Shown here in pieces: positions 15,207-23,844 of a DNA stretch of 34,777 nucleotides (positions are counted from its first letter, which is position 1; each line of letters starts with the position of its first letter). Made by a program: the position numbers and the translations under genes. Location: assembly GCA_937891565.1 (NCBI GenBank), contig CALAHA010000266.1:1-34777 (forward strand), in the 5' to 3' direction. Source of the DNA: an uncultured Ilumatobacter sp. (lineage in GTDB: Bacteria > Actinomycetota > Acidimicrobiia > Acidimicrobiales > Ilumatobacteraceae). Below the pieces are notes generated by a model. It searched no databases. It saw only the letters and a list, made by a program, of their open reading frames with translations, and was not told the origin of the DNA.

Positions 15207-16412
15207 GTGAACGCCGCTCTCGTCGACTCACGACGGGCGTGGCTGACCGTCGTTGCAGCATTTCTCGCATCAGGCGTCACGCTCGGCGTTGCCTACAGCT
15301 TCGGAGCTTTCTTTGAGGCCATGAGCGAAGAGTTTGGAGCGGCGAAGAGTGCGACCGCAGTGATCTTCGGGATCACTACGTTTCTCTTCTTCTCGCTCAG
15401 CATCTTCACCGGCCGACTGTCGGATCGATTTGGCCCGCGGATCGTCTTGGTCATCGGTGCGGTAGCGATGCTCGTTGGCTTACTCGCTACGAGCCGTGTG
15501 CAGTCGCTCGGTCTGGGCTACGTCACCTACGGGGCGGGCGTTGGCATTGCTGCAGCGTGTGGATACGTGCCGATGGTTGCTGTGGTCGGCGGCTGGTTCG
15601 TTGAGAAACGAGCGGTCGCTGTTGGGCTGGCGGTTGCCGGAATCGGTGTGGGCACGTTGGTGCTGTCGCCAGTGTCCGCTGCGTTGATCAATCGGTGGGG
15701 TTGGCGAGACACGTACGTCTTCTTTGCAATCGGCGGCGCCAGCGTCCTCCTGCTCTGTATCCCGCTGATCGACCGACCGCCGGGCGACGGAACGCCGCAG
15801 CCGTCCCGATTCGCCGATGCGCTCGCGAGCCCCGTGTTCCGCCGCATCGCGATGTCTGCGACTGCGCTGGGGTTGGCGCTGTTCGTTCCGTTCGTTTTTG
15901 TCGGTCAGTACGCAAAGGAACGTGGCATCGGCTCGGTGCAGGCCGCCGTGCTCGTCGGCGTCCTGGGTGGTTCGAGCGTCGTGTCACGCGTGGGCTTTGG
16001 GTCGCTCGTTAAGCGGTTCGGGTCATTCCGGCTGTATCGGGCGTGCTTGGCGGTCCTCGGTGGCAGTTTCCTGATTTGGTTCGTTGCTGGGAGTTCCTAC
16101 GCAGTGCTCGTCGTGTTCGTGCTCGTGCTGGGCATCGGCTACGGCGGATTCGTCGCGCTCAGCCCGATCGTCATTTCTGACCGGTTGGGTGTTGCCGGGC
16201 TCGGCTCAATCCTTGGCCTGCTGTATACGTCTCCGGGTGTCGGTGCGCTCATTGGAACGCCGTTCGCTGGCTGGGTCATTGATCAGACGGGCGGCTACCG
16301 GTGGACGATCGCCATCTGCTTTGCGTGTACAAGCGTGTCGGTGGCGTTGCTCAGCGGTCTGCCGGTCGACGTGTCGGGACGCCTCGAGCGGGCACCCGAC
16401 GCACGCGGCTGA
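15207..16412 (+). CDS. MFS transporter (monocarboxylate/OFA-like)
   Basis: Integral membrane transporter of 401 residues with about 12 hydrophobic helices in two halves of six. FTGRLSDRFGPR is the MFS loop 2-3 motif, and GGWFVEKRAVAVGLAVAGIG resembles the helix 4-5 region of monocarboxylate and oxalate/formate (OFA) carriers, so a small organic acid is a likelier substrate than a sugar. The last about 20 residues are a polar tail. It starts with GTG, with a -10-like box 6 nt upstream and no strong ribosome site. Its stop is one base from the stop of the convergent oxygenase-like gene. Confidence 0.85.
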   Translation: MNAALVDSRRAWLTVVAAFLASGVTLGVAYSFGAFFEAMSEEFGAAKSATAVIFGITTFLFFSLSIFTGRLSDRFGPRIVLVIGAVAMLVGLLATSRVQSLGLGYVTYGAGVGIAAACGYVPMVAVVGGWFVEKRAVAVGLAVAGIGVGTLVLSPVSAALINRWGWRDTYVFFAIGGASVLLLCIPLIDRPPGDGTPQPSRFADALASPVFRRIAMSATALGLALFVPFVFVGQYAKERGIGSVQAAVLVGVLGGSSVVSRVGFGSLVKRFGSFRLYRACLAVLGGSFLIWFVAGSSYAVLVVFVLVLGIGYGGFVALSPIVISDRLGVAGLGSILGLLYTSPGVGALIGTPFAGWVIDQTGGYRWTIAICFACTSVSVALLSGLPVDVSGRLERAPDARG

Positions 16413-16413
16413 C

Positions 16414-17367
16414 TCAGCTGATCGTCGACTGAAACTTCCGCATCAGCCACGGCCCGGCCTCGACCGGTTCATGCCTCGGCGCAGTTCCTGGCTCGACACA
16501 CGTCGGGAGACACTCGATCGTGGCATCCCAGTTCGCCATGTGGAAGAACGCCATTGACTGGCGCGCTGCGGGGTCGGCTGCGGTGACGCGGTGGACCGTG
16601 GATCTCCAGCGATCGTTCGTCCACTGCGCGATCGAGTCGCCGAGGTTGACAACAAAGTTGTTCGGATCGGGTGCGATGTCGATCCACGACCCGTCTGGCG
16701 ATTCAATCTGCAAACCCGGCACGTGATCGGTCCGCAGAATCGTGAGTGTGCCGTAATCGGAGTGTGCGCCAGCACGGAGTGCATCGGGCCCAATCGGAGT
16801 CATGGCGAGGGCCGGGTAGTTGAGTGCTCGCATCGAGGTAATCGGCCGATCGATGAGTGGGTCAAAATAGTGAGCGGGCAAGCCGAGTGCGATGGCCATC
16901 ACCGACATCAAGTGTTCGCTGACCGCAGCGAGGGCTTGGTAGTACGCAGTCCACGATTCACGGAGACGTGGTGGATGCTCAGGCCACAAGCTGGCGGAGC
17001 GGATCCATGCGTCATCGCGAGATGCTGAGATCGCGTTGGCTGCGCAGTCGGGGCCGACTGACAGCGATTCCTTGAGGTCGGGTGGCGGGGACTCGGCTCC
17101 GGTCGACTTGGCGAGTGACTCGAACCCGAACGGTGAGAAGCCGTACGGGTAGCCAGGCTCGGGGAACTCGATTCGCCGCTTCTCGGCGTCGGCGAGCGCG
17201 AAGAACTCGCCAGCATCGCTCCATGCCGCGTCAGCGATCGACCGGTCGATCGACGCAAGCGGGATGCAGAAGAACCCAACTTCCTCGCACGCCCTCGCCA
17301 TGCTGCGAGCCTGGTCTTCGATCGGTGCTGTCAGGTCGATCACATCCAGATGCATCTGCGACTCCAT
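16414..17367 (-). CDS. 2-oxoglutarate/Fe(II) oxygenase, isopenicillin-N-synthase-like
   Basis: About 317 residues. The N-terminal DIOX-type part contains ACEEVGFFCIP (compare the family's G-F/Y-F signature). The jelly-roll core has AGAHSDYGTLTIL (His-x-Asp iron ligands), VVNLGDSIAQWTNDRWRST with VHRV (distal His), and RQSMAFF with the Arg-x-Ser that binds 2-oxoglutarate. Members hydroxylate or oxidatively cyclise small molecules; the name isopenicillin N synthase-like reflects fold only, and no NRPS or beta-lactam genes are near. ATG 17367 is favoured by TATCGT 6 nt upstream; ATG 17355 with GGAG upstream is an alternative. The frame extends to 17814 but would run through gatC. Confidence 0.85.
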   Translation of the reverse strand: MESQMHLDVIDLTAPIEDQARSMARACEEVGFFCIPLASIDRSIADAAWSDAGEFFALADAEKRRIEFPEPGYPYGFSPFGFESLAKSTGAESPPPDLKESLSVGPDCAANAISASRDDAWIRSASLWPEHPPRLRESWTAYYQALAAVSEHLMSVMAIALGLPAHYFDPLIDRPITSMRALNYPALAMTPIGPDALRAGAHSDYGTLTILRTDHVPGLQIESPDGSWIDIAPDPNNFVVNLGDSIAQWTNDRWRSTVHRVTAADPAARQSMAFFHMANWDATIECLPTCVEPGTAPRHEPVEAGPWLMRKFQSTIS

Positions 17368-17373
17368 CCAGGA

Positions 17374-17379
17374 ACGATA
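17374..17379 (-). promoter_or_regulatory. Predicted -10 box of the oxygenase-like gene
   Basis: On the minus strand TATCGT ends 6 nt before ATG 17367. Confidence 0.5.
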
Positions 17380-17462
17380 CGCGCGACGCGCCTGTGACGT
17401 TTGTTGGTCTCCATTTCGGGAAGGGCGCCTGGATATCCGATTTCGTGGGCGCGGGTGGGGGA

Positions 17463-17468
17463 TAGCCT
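17463..17468 (+). promoter_or_regulatory. Predicted -10 box of the gatCAB operon
   Basis: TAGCCT ends 7 nt before GTG 17476, the predicted gatC start. The operon would thus begin as a leaderless mRNA. Confidence 0.5.
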
Positions 17469-17475
17469 CGGCCGG

Positions 17476-17784
17476 GTGCCAGATGTCCCCAAGATCAGCG
17501 CCGCAGATGTGAGCAAGGTGGCCACCTTGGCCCGGCTCTCTCTGACCGACGACGAGTTGACCACTGCGACTGCCGAACTGTCGGCGATGCTCGACCATTT
17601 CGCTGACATCGATGCGCTCGATCTCGACGGAGTTGAGCCGATGATGCAACCAACGCCACTCGCCAACGTGATGCGCGAAGACATCGAGGGGGAAACGCTC
17701 GATCGTGACGAAGTGCTCGGTCAAGCGCCTCTCACAGAAGACGGCCGTTTCCGCGTGCCGCCGATCATCGGAATCGAAGACTGA
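17476..17784 (+). CDS. gatC: Glu-tRNA(Gln)/Asp-tRNA(Asn) amidotransferase subunit C
   Basis: GatC is the small belt subunit that stabilises GatA-GatB in the amidotransferase that converts mischarged Glu-tRNA(Gln) and Asp-tRNA(Asn) to the correct aminoacyl-tRNAs. The 102-residue protein shows KISAADVSKVATLARLSLTD, LSAMLDHFADIDALD, then the conserved extended tail with D/E-G-V-E-P-M and a final RVPPIIG. GTG 17476 is chosen because homology begins there and a -10-like box precedes it; the in-frame start at 17401 adds non-conserved residues. gatA begins 5 bp after the stop. Confidence 0.93.
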   Translation: MPDVPKISAADVSKVATLARLSLTDDELTTATAELSAMLDHFADIDALDLDGVEPMMQPTPLANVMREDIEGETLDRDEVLGQAPLTEDGRFRVPPIIGIED

Positions 17785-17789
17785 ACGGC

Positions 17790-19259
17790 ATGAGCAGCAT
17801 GAGCGATCAACCAACCACCGCCGTCGACCTCGCCTGGAATGTCCGCAACAGCGTGAGCAAGGCCGTCGATGTCGTCGATGAATACCTCGCCCGCATCGAT
17901 GAACGTGACGGCGAGATCAACGCCTTCAACCTCGTGCTCACCGATCAGGCACGCGAACGCGCTGCCGAGATCGACGAGATGATTTCCCTCGGTCGCGACC
18001 CGGGCCCGCTCGCTGGAGTCCCGGTAGCGCTCAAAGACAACCTCTGTACCCGAGGCATCCCGACCACGTGCTCGTCCAAAATCCTCGCCGATTGGAAGCC
18101 GCCCTACGACGCCACCGTGGTCACCCGACTGCGTGACGCCGGAGCGATCTTCGTGGGCAAAACCAACCTCGACGAGTTCGCTATGGGATCGAGCACTGAG
18201 AACTCTGCGTTCGGCCCGACCAAGAACCCGCTCGACACAAGTCGCGTTCCCGGCGGCTCGTCAGGTGGATCCGCCGCAGCCGTGGCCGCGAACTTCGCCG
18301 CCGTCAGCTTCGGCTCCGACACCGGTGGGTCGATCCGCCAACCCGCAGCACTTTGTGGCGTGGTCGGCGTCAAACCCACCTACGGCGCAGTCAGCCGACT
18401 CGGGCTCATCGCATTCGGATCCAGCCTCGACCAGATTGGCCCGTTTGCCCACACCGTGCGCGACGCAGCAGTCGCGCTCGAAACGATCAGCGGCCATGAT
18501 CCGGGCGACTCGACGAGTATTCAGCAAGGCCCGCTCGACCTCAGCCGCACCCTCGACTCTGGTGTCGAAGGCCTGCGTGTCGGCCGCATTAGCGACCTAC
18601 CGAAAGGCGCCAGCCCCGACGTCGAGGAACGCCTCGAGGCTGCCTTCGATGCGCTGCGCGAAGCCGGCGCCGAGATCGTCGATGTTGAGATGCCTGCATT
18701 CAACTATGGCCTCACCGCCTATTACCTGATTGCGCCTGCTGAGGCGTCGAGCAACCTGGCCCGTTTCGACGGCGTTCGATTCGGCATGCGCACGCCAGCG
18801 CCTGACACGAACTCGATGTACACGGCCACGCGCACAGACGGTTTCGGTGCCGAGGTGAAGCGCCGCATCATGCTTGGCACGTATGCACTCTCGGCCGGCT
18901 ATTACGACGCCTACTACGGGCGTGCGCAGAAGGTCCGTCGACTCATCGCCAATGACTTCGCTGCGGCCTATGCCAAGGCCGATGTGTTGCTCACGCCGGC
19001 ATCGCCCACTGTTGCCTTCAAACTTGGCGACAAGGCCAGCGACCCGCTTGCCATGTATCTCTGCGACACGTACACGATCCCGTCGAACCTCACCGGCGAC
19101 CCGGGTATGAGCGTCCCGTTCGGCACCGGCGAACACGGCATGCCGGTCGGTGTGCAGATCCTCGCCCCGGCGCTCAAGGACCACGTGATGTTCCAGGCTG
19201 CAGCGACACTTGAACGGCATATGCAGAACCACCAGGATCAGAACGTGAGCGGATCATGA
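17790..19259 (+). CDS. gatA: Glu-tRNA(Gln)/Asp-tRNA(Asn) amidotransferase subunit A
   Basis: GatA is the glutaminase subunit (amidase-signature family), freeing ammonia from glutamine for channelling to GatB. The 489-residue length is normal. The Ser-cis-Ser-Lys triad is complete: Lys82 in VALKDNL, Ser157 in VPGGSSGGS and Ser181 in SDTGGSIRQP. The substrate-pocket segments AFGSSLDQIGP and YYDAYYGRAQKVR are also typical. Translation may begin at ATG 17790 or ATG 17799. Its stop overlaps the gatB start by 4 bp (ATGA), indicating translational coupling. Confidence 0.97.
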   Translation: MSSMSDQPTTAVDLAWNVRNSVSKAVDVVDEYLARIDERDGEINAFNLVLTDQARERAAEIDEMISLGRDPGPLAGVPVALKDNLCTRGIPTTCSSKILADWKPPYDATVVTRLRDAGAIFVGKTNLDEFAMGSSTENSAFGPTKNPLDTSRVPGGSSGGSAAAVAANFAAVSFGSDTGGSIRQPAALCGVVGVKPTYGAVSRLGLIAFGSSLDQIGPFAHTVRDAAVALETISGHDPGDSTSIQQGPLDLSRTLDSGVEGLRVGRISDLPKGASPDVEERLEAAFDALREAGAEIVDVEMPAFNYGLTAYYLIAPAEASSNLARFDGVRFGMRTPAPDTNSMYTATRTDGFGAEVKRRIMLGTYALSAGYYDAYYGRAQKVRRLIANDFAAAYAKADVLLTPASPTVAFKLGDKASDPLAMYLCDTYTIPSNLTGDPGMSVPFGTGEHGMPVGVQILAPALKDHVMFQAAATLERHMQNHQDQNVSGS

Positions 19260-20728
19260 GCATCACCTATGTGAACGACGACGGCTACTACCCGTCGAAC
19301 GAGGAACACCCTCGTTGGGAGCACGAGGGTTACGAGATGGTCGTTGGCCTCGAGGTGCACGTCGAACTTGCCACGCGTACCAAGCTGTTTTCGTCGGCGC
19401 CAAACCGTTTCGGTGACGAGCCGAACACGAACATCGACCCGGTCACGCTCGGCCTGCCGGGGGCGCTCCCGGTACTCAACCGGCAGGCAGTCGAGCTGGC
19501 AATGCGCCTTGGCATCGCTCTCAACTGCACCGTCCAGAAGTCGACGTTCGCCCGCAAGAACTACTTCTACCCGGACATGCCAAAGGCGTATCAGATCAGC
19601 CAGTACGACGAGCCAATCAATATCGACGGCTGGCTCGACCTGCCTGACGGTTTCCGTGTGGGCATCGAGCGCGGCCACCTCGAAGAAGACACTGGTAAGT
19701 CCACACACGTCGGTGGTGCCGGCGGCCGTATCCACGGTTCTGACTACTCACTGATCGACTTCAACCGTGCCGGTGTTCCATTGGTCGAGATCGTCAGCCG
19801 CCCTGACATTCGCCATCCCGATCAGGCCAAGGCGTACGTGACCGAGCTACGTGGCATTCTCGTCGCGGTTGGTGCTTCGGATGCGAAGATGGAAGAAGGC
19901 TCGATGCGCGTCGATGCCAACGTTTCAGTCCGCAAACCCGGTGCCAACTTCAACACGCGTTGTGAGATCAAGAATGTCAACTCGGTGCGTTCACTCGGCC
20001 GAGCAATCGAGTACGAGGCGCAGCGCCAGGTTTTGCTGCACGAGGCAGGCGAGCCCGTGGTGCAACAGACGCGTCACTGGGATGAGAACGACGGCCGTAC
20101 CCACACGCTGCGGTCGAAGGAAGACGCCGACGACTACCGGTACTTTCTCGAGCCCGATCTCGTTGTCGTCGACCCCGGCATCGAATGGATTGAAGCAGTC
20201 CGCGCCGCACTGCCCGTGCTCCCCTCAGAACGTCGGGCCGGGCTCGCAGCAATCACTGGTCTGGCGGCTCATTCCGAAGCGATCATGGTCGTGACCGATC
20301 GCGGTCACGACGGTTTTGTCATGGACGTTGCCAAGCATGGCGGCAACGCAGAGATCGCTCTCAAGCATCTCCAGCAGTTACCCGGAGCTGCTGGCGTTCC
20401 AGCAGAAGACGTCGCCAAGCTGACCACGATGGAAGCGTCTGGTGGGCTGACGGCCACGCAGGCCAAGCAGGTTCTTGCAGACATGGTCGAAGCTGGCGGC
20501 GGCGATGCGGAAACGATTGCAGCCGGCAAGGGCTTTGAAGCAATGGGCAACTCCGAGCTGGAATCGATGGTCGACGCGGCAATCGCTGCTCAACCTGAGG
20601 CGTGGGAGAAGTTCTGTGCGGGTGAAAGCAAGGCCATGGGCGCGCTCGTTGGCGCCATCATGAAAGCTTCGAAGGGCCAGGCCGACGGTAAAGCCGTCAC
20701 GGCGCTCCTCAACGCCAAAAAGAGCTGA
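19256..20728 (+). CDS. gatB: Glu-tRNA(Gln)/Asp-tRNA(Asn) amidotransferase subunit B
   Basis: GatB activates the mischarged tRNA-bound Glu or Asp with ATP and receives ammonia from GatA. The 490-residue protein has the catalytic cradle signatures VVGLEVHVELAT, PGALPVLNRQAVE, RKNYFYPDMPKAYQISQYD, HLEEDTGKS, DFNRAGVPLVEIVS and SMRVDANVS, then the helical and YqeY-like tail domain (about 335-490) that contacts tRNA, ending KGQADGKAVTALL. The N terminus carries about 20 extra residues rich in Asp/Glu/Tyr before the conserved core. Last gene of the gatCAB operon; only a pseudogene follows. Confidence 0.97.
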   Translation: MSITYVNDDGYYPSNEEHPRWEHEGYEMVVGLEVHVELATRTKLFSSAPNRFGDEPNTNIDPVTLGLPGALPVLNRQAVELAMRLGIALNCTVQKSTFARKNYFYPDMPKAYQISQYDEPINIDGWLDLPDGFRVGIERGHLEEDTGKSTHVGGAGGRIHGSDYSLIDFNRAGVPLVEIVSRPDIRHPDQAKAYVTELRGILVAVGASDAKMEEGSMRVDANVSVRKPGANFNTRCEIKNVNSVRSLGRAIEYEAQRQVLLHEAGEPVVQQTRHWDENDGRTHTLRSKEDADDYRYFLEPDLVVVDPGIEWIEAVRAALPVLPSERRAGLAAITGLAAHSEAIMVVTDRGHDGFVMDVAKHGGNAEIALKHLQQLPGAAGVPAEDVAKLTTMEASGGLTATQAKQVLADMVEAGGGDAETIAAGKGFEAMGNSELESMVDAAIAAQPEAWEKFCAGESKAMGALVGAIMKASKGQADGKAVTALLNAKKS

Positions 20729-20734
20729 ACCGCC

Positions 20735-21035
20735 TCAGCTTGCTACCACTTCGACTTCGTATCGAGCGGTTGCTTGGTCGACAGCTGCCAGTTGCTTTTC
20801 GGCGAGTTCGGGTCGTGATTTTTGTGCGCGATTTGCTGCGCTAATCAAGCTCCCGACGCTGCCCTGGAAATGCGGTATCACGTGGCGTGCAAGGAGCTCG
20901 TAGCTCTTGCGGGTTGTGGCGGTGTTCGCCCAGTTGTGGCTCAGTGTGAGATACGCACCGAAACCACCGTTCGAGTGACAGGGTCGGGTTGTGCCCCGGG
21001 GGATGGAACGGGGCCATGAAAGTGCCGAATCGCAA
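20735..21035 (-). pseudogene. Luciferase-like (LLM) flavin oxidoreductase, internally deleted
   Basis: The first 24 codons (from TTG 21035) read RFGTFMAPFHPPGHNPTLSL, the N terminus of bacterial-luciferase-like monooxygenases. After CTCGAA CGG the sense shifts by one base to GGFGAYLTLSHNWANTATTR and SYELLARHVIPHFQGSV, the well-known C-terminal region of the same family, ending EVEVVAS and TGA at 20735-20737. The join near 20969 removes about 270 residues, including most of the barrel and the flavin site. The two ends flanking a single junction show one internal deletion with frameshift; no functional enzyme can result. Confidence 0.85.
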
Positions 21036-21098
21036 GCGAGTTGGAGTTTGCTGGCGAGTTGAAATCTGTTGGAATCTGTTGGAAGGGTCGACGGCCCG

Positions 21099-21587
21099 TC
21101 ATTGAGCCGTGGTGAACGCTTTGAGGACACGCAGCGTGACGTTGATCGTGACGGCCACCACCTCATCGTTTTTGGCCTCACGCGCCACGAAAAGTGTGGT
21201 CAGACGTGAGTCGTCCTGGCCCGGATCGAAGATGAGGATCAGTGGACCTGCCGCAATGTCGATCTCGACAAGCTGCTCGCACAAACTCACTGCGAACTTG
21301 TCGCGGACCAGGCTCATGTCATTGGTGTCGATAATGAAGGCATCATCGAATCCCTTGTGGCCAACAGCGTGAGATTGCTCGACGACGTCGAGCAAGTTCG
21401 GTGCTCGACGCGATTGAAATGCGATCCAGCGACCGAGGTGAGTTTGCAGTTTGGCGGCGCCAACAGCCAACACGTTGCCGTTGGCATCTTCACCGCGTTC
21501 GAGGCGGACGCCGTCACGGGAGTGGACCGATTCGAATACATACGCATCGAACGCAACGGAAGTGATCGAAACCGTCGAGGGGGCCAC
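21099..21587 (-). CDS. Hypothetical protein, unrecognised
   Basis: About 162 residues from GTG 21587; not recognised as any family. The composition is balanced and codon use is like that of the neighbours, with alternating hydrophobic segments ([49 protein letters not shown]) suggesting an alpha/beta cytoplasmic protein; no signal peptide, membrane helix or Cys motif. The frame is open up to TTG 21647, but GTG 21587 is preferred because TACAGT ends 7 nt before it, the same spacing as at other genes here. It lies between the luciferase-like remnant and divergent ilvD. Function unknown. Confidence 0.6.
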   Translation of the reverse strand: MAPSTVSITSVAFDAYVFESVHSRDGVRLERGEDANGNVLAVGAAKLQTHLGRWIAFQSRRAPNLLDVVEQSHAVGHKGFDDAFIIDTNDMSLVRDKFAVSLCEQLVEIDIAAGPLILIFDPGQDDSRLTTLFVAREAKNDEVVAVTINVTLRVLKAFTTAQ

Positions 21588-21594
21588 CACAAAC

Positions 21595-21600
21595 ACTGTA
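21595..21600 (-). promoter_or_regulatory. Predicted -10 box of the hypothetical gene
   Basis: On the minus strand TACAGT ends 7 nt before GTG 21587; it decides the start choice for that gene. Confidence 0.45.
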
Positions 21601-21723
21601 TTCGGTGTCGACCTATCGGAAGTCGGCTCGGGGTGGGTGGCGTCCAAGTGAGACCAGATGTCGGGAGTGCCTCACACCGGAACTGGTGCGCGTAGCACCA
21701 GGGTCCCCTGGGACGCCTCGCAC

Positions 21724-21729
21724 TATCCT
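21724..21729 (+). promoter_or_regulatory. Predicted -10 box of ilvD
   Basis: TATCCT ends 7 nt before ATG 21737; leaderless transcription predicted. The short inverted repeat GTCCC-CT-GGGAC lies about 15 bp upstream. Confidence 0.5.
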
Positions 21730-21736
21730 CGCCACT

Positions 21737-23446
21737 ATGTCAGCTGACAATCAGAACACTCCTGTGGACATCAAGCCGCGCTCACGCGACGTCACCGACG
21801 GCATGCAGAAGGCCCCATCGCGTTCGATGCTCCGAGCGATCGGGATGGGCGACGACGACTGGGAGAAGCCGCAGATCGGCCTCGCCAACGCATGGAACGA
21901 AGTCACTCCATGCAATATGACGCTGCGCAAGCTTGCTGCGCAGGCCAAGGCCGGCGTCAACGCTGCCGGTGGTTTCGGCATGGAGTTCGGCACGATCACC
22001 GTGTCCGACGGCATCTCGATGGGTCACGAAGGCATGCGCGCTTCGCTGGTTTCACGCGAGGTCATCACCGACTCGGTCGAGACCGTCATGCACGCCGAGC
22101 GCCTCGACGGTTTCGTTGGCCTCGCGGGCTGCGACAAATCAATCCCGGGCATGCTGATGGCTGCGGCCCGCCTCGACCTCGCATCGGTGTTTGTCTACAA
22201 CGGCTCGATCATGCCGGGTGAGCACCATGGCAAGGCACTCGACATCACTTCGGTGTTCGAAGCTGTCGGGGCACACGCAGCCGGCATGATCGACGACCAG
22301 GAATTGCACGACATCGAAGTGAAGGCATGCCCCGGAGAGGGTGCCTGTGGCGGCATGTTCACCGCCAACACGATGAGCTCGATCGCCGAAGCCCTTGGGA
22401 TGAGCCTCCCGGGTTCCGCGTCGCCGCCGGCTATTGACCCGCGCCGCGAAGCCGATGCACGCCTCGCCGGTGAAGCCGTTGTTGGTTTGCTCCGACTCGG
22501 CATCACGTCGCGCCAGATCATGACCAAGCCTGCATTCGAGAACGCGATTGCGCTGACGTCGGCGCTCGGTGGATCCACCAATGCCGTGCTCCACCTGCTT
22601 GCTATTGCCAACGAGGCCGGAGTCGATCTCCAACTCGACGACTTCAACCGGATTGCCGACAAGGTGCCTCACATCGCCGACATGACCCCGGGTGGCAAGT
22701 TCCACATGAGCGATCTCGACAAGGTCGGAGGCGTCCCCGGTGTCCTCAAGCATCTGCTCGACAATGGCATGTTGAACGGCGACTGCATGACCGTCACCGG
22801 TAAAACAATGGCGGAGAATCTCAACGCGATGGACATCGCTGAGCCCGACGGCGTCGTTGTCCATCCGGTCAGCGCACCGATCCACAGTGAGGGTGGCATC
22901 AACATCCTCACTGGTTCGCTCGCCCCGTTGGGGTCGGTCGTCAAGGTAGCCGGCCTCACCGCCGAGCAGATGCACTTCGAAGGCCCGGCCCGCGTGTACG
23001 ACGACGAGTCGTTCGCGATGGAGGCGATTCTCGCTGGCGAGATCAATGCTGGTGACGTCATCGTCATCCGTTACGAAGGCCCTAAGGGCGGCCCGGGCAT
23101 GCGTGAAATGCTGGCGATCACCGGAGCACTCAAAGGTGCTGGCCGCGGCGGCGACGTCGCGCTGATTACCGACGGTCGATTTTCTGGAGGCACGTGGGGC
23201 TTCTGTATTGGCCACGTGGCACCGGAAGCTGCCGACGGTGGCCCGATTGCATTCATCGAAGAGGGCGACTCGATCCTCATCGACGTGCCGAGCAAGAAAC
23301 TCGACCTGCTGGTTTCCGACGAGGTACTCGCAGCGCGCAAGGTCGGTTGGCAGCCCAACCCGCCGCGCTACACCTCAGGTGTCCTTGGTAAGTACGCACG
23401 TCTCGTGCAGGGCGCTGAAACCGGTGCCATCACGAATCCGCTCTGA
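21737..23446 (+). CDS. ilvD: Dihydroxy-acid dehydratase
   Basis: IlvD dehydrates 2,3-dihydroxy-isovalerate and 2,3-dihydroxy-3-methylvalerate to the keto acids of valine and isoleucine (also feeding leucine and pantothenate). The 569-residue protein is full length. Iron-sulphur Cys candidates are Cys59 ([10 protein letters not shown]), Cys132 ([11 protein letters not shown]) and Cys204 ([17 protein letters not shown]). C-terminal signatures GGPGMREML and [11 protein letters not shown] are present. ATG 21737 is preferred over 21605 because upstream residues are not conserved and a -10-like box fits. ilvBN lies 8.5 kb downstream, so the pathway genes are dispersed. Confidence 0.96.
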   Translation: MSADNQNTPVDIKPRSRDVTDGMQKAPSRSMLRAIGMGDDDWEKPQIGLANAWNEVTPCNMTLRKLAAQAKAGVNAAGGFGMEFGTITVSDGISMGHEGMRASLVSREVITDSVETVMHAERLDGFVGLAGCDKSIPGMLMAAARLDLASVFVYNGSIMPGEHHGKALDITSVFEAVGAHAAGMIDDQELHDIEVKACPGEGACGGMFTANTMSSIAEALGMSLPGSASPPAIDPRREADARLAGEAVVGLLRLGITSRQIMTKPAFENAIALTSALGGSTNAVLHLLAIANEAGVDLQLDDFNRIADKVPHIADMTPGGKFHMSDLDKVGGVPGVLKHLLDNGMLNGDCMTVTGKTMAENLNAMDIAEPDGVVVHPVSAPIHSEGGINILTGSLAPLGSVVKVAGLTAEQMHFEGPARVYDDESFAMEAILAGEINAGDVIVIRYEGPKGGPGMREMLAITGALKGAGRGGDVALITDGRFSGGTWGFCIGHVAPEAADGGPIAFIEEGDSILIDVPSKKLDLLVSDEVLAARKVGWQPNPPRYTSGVLGKYARLVQGAETGAITNPL

Positions 23447-23451
23447 GTGAG

Positions 23452-23487
23452 CCCGGGGTTTCAGCCGGGGTTTCAGCCGGGGTTTCA
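23452..23487. repeat. Three tandem copies of a 12-mer
   Basis: CCCGGGGTTTCA then GCCGGGGTTTCA twice (one mismatch in the first unit), directly after the ilvD stop and touching the truncated 3' end of the PfpI-like pseudogene. It may have arisen by slippage at the deletion end point. Confidence 0.85.
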
Positions 23488-23776
23488 GGTGGCGTTTGCC
23501 CGGGTGATTGCGGCGACGACGGTCTGGGGTTCGAAATCGGGGGCCGCCTGGTGGCTCGCCCCAGCTTTGTTCAGCTCGTCTTCGAGGCAGAACGGGACGA
23601 GGTCGGTCAGCCCCGGCAGGGCCATGGCAAACGGCGGCAACCACACCGTTGGCCTGATAGAAAGTGGCGGCGAGCTCAGCGGTCTCGCCGCCATGCGGGA
23701 AATCCCACATCGTGCCGTGGCCGCCGACGTGAAAAATCACGTTGAACTGGTCAGCATCGACTATTTCCGGAACGGC
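23485..23776 (-). pseudogene. DJ-1/PfpI-family pseudogene
   Basis: On the minus strand VDADQFNVIFHVGGHGTMWD and VVAAVCHGPAG are the core of DJ-1/PfpI (Hsp31-like class I glutamine amidotransferase) proteins, the latter holding the nucleophile Cys and following His. About 25 residues downstream the sense has moved to another frame, GLTDLVPFCLEDELNKAGAS then APDFEPQTVV, which are later parts of the same family. The N-terminal about 70 residues, a middle piece and the final LITGQNP-like segment are missing. Frameshift plus truncation at both ends mark it as decayed. The 3' end abuts a 12-mer tandem repeat and the 5' end a pyrimidine tract. Confidence 0.8.
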
Positions 23777-23778
23777 TG

Positions 23779-23810
23779 TCTCCTCTCCCTTCCCTCCCTC
23801 CTCTCCCTTT
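23779..23810 (+). repeat. 32-nt pure pyrimidine tract
   Basis: An uninterrupted C/T stretch built of CTCCC-like units with approximate mirror symmetry, capable of triplex (H-DNA) formation. It lies at the 5' limit of the PfpI-like remnant, 34 bp before the small membrane-protein gene. Confidence 0.8.
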
Positions 23811-23832
23811 GCGTGCGAAGGCCGAGCGGACG

Positions 23833-23838
23833 TAACCT
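23833..23838 (+). promoter_or_regulatory. Predicted -10 box of the small membrane protein gene
   Basis: TAACCT ends 6 nt before ATG 23845. Confidence 0.45.
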
Positions 23839-23844
23839 GGCCCA

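Noticed and set aside
13010-16412. Alpha-galactosidase and MFS gene as a single sugar-uptake operon
   Set aside because: The MFS protein looks like a monocarboxylate/OFA carrier and has its own -10-like box, so a joint function is not supported.
17368-17814. N-terminal extension of the oxygenase-like gene
   Set aside because: It would cover gatC in antisense and is not similar to the family; the -10-like box at 17374 supports the shorter start.
22139-23215. 358-codon frame antisense to ilvD
   Set aside because: ilvD is conserved throughout; the antisense frame is rich in Arg/His/Gly as expected for a shadow.
23520-23545. tRNA T-arm-like GGTTCGAAATC
   Set aside because: No acceptor or anticodon arms can be formed around it; it is part of the PfpI-like remnant.
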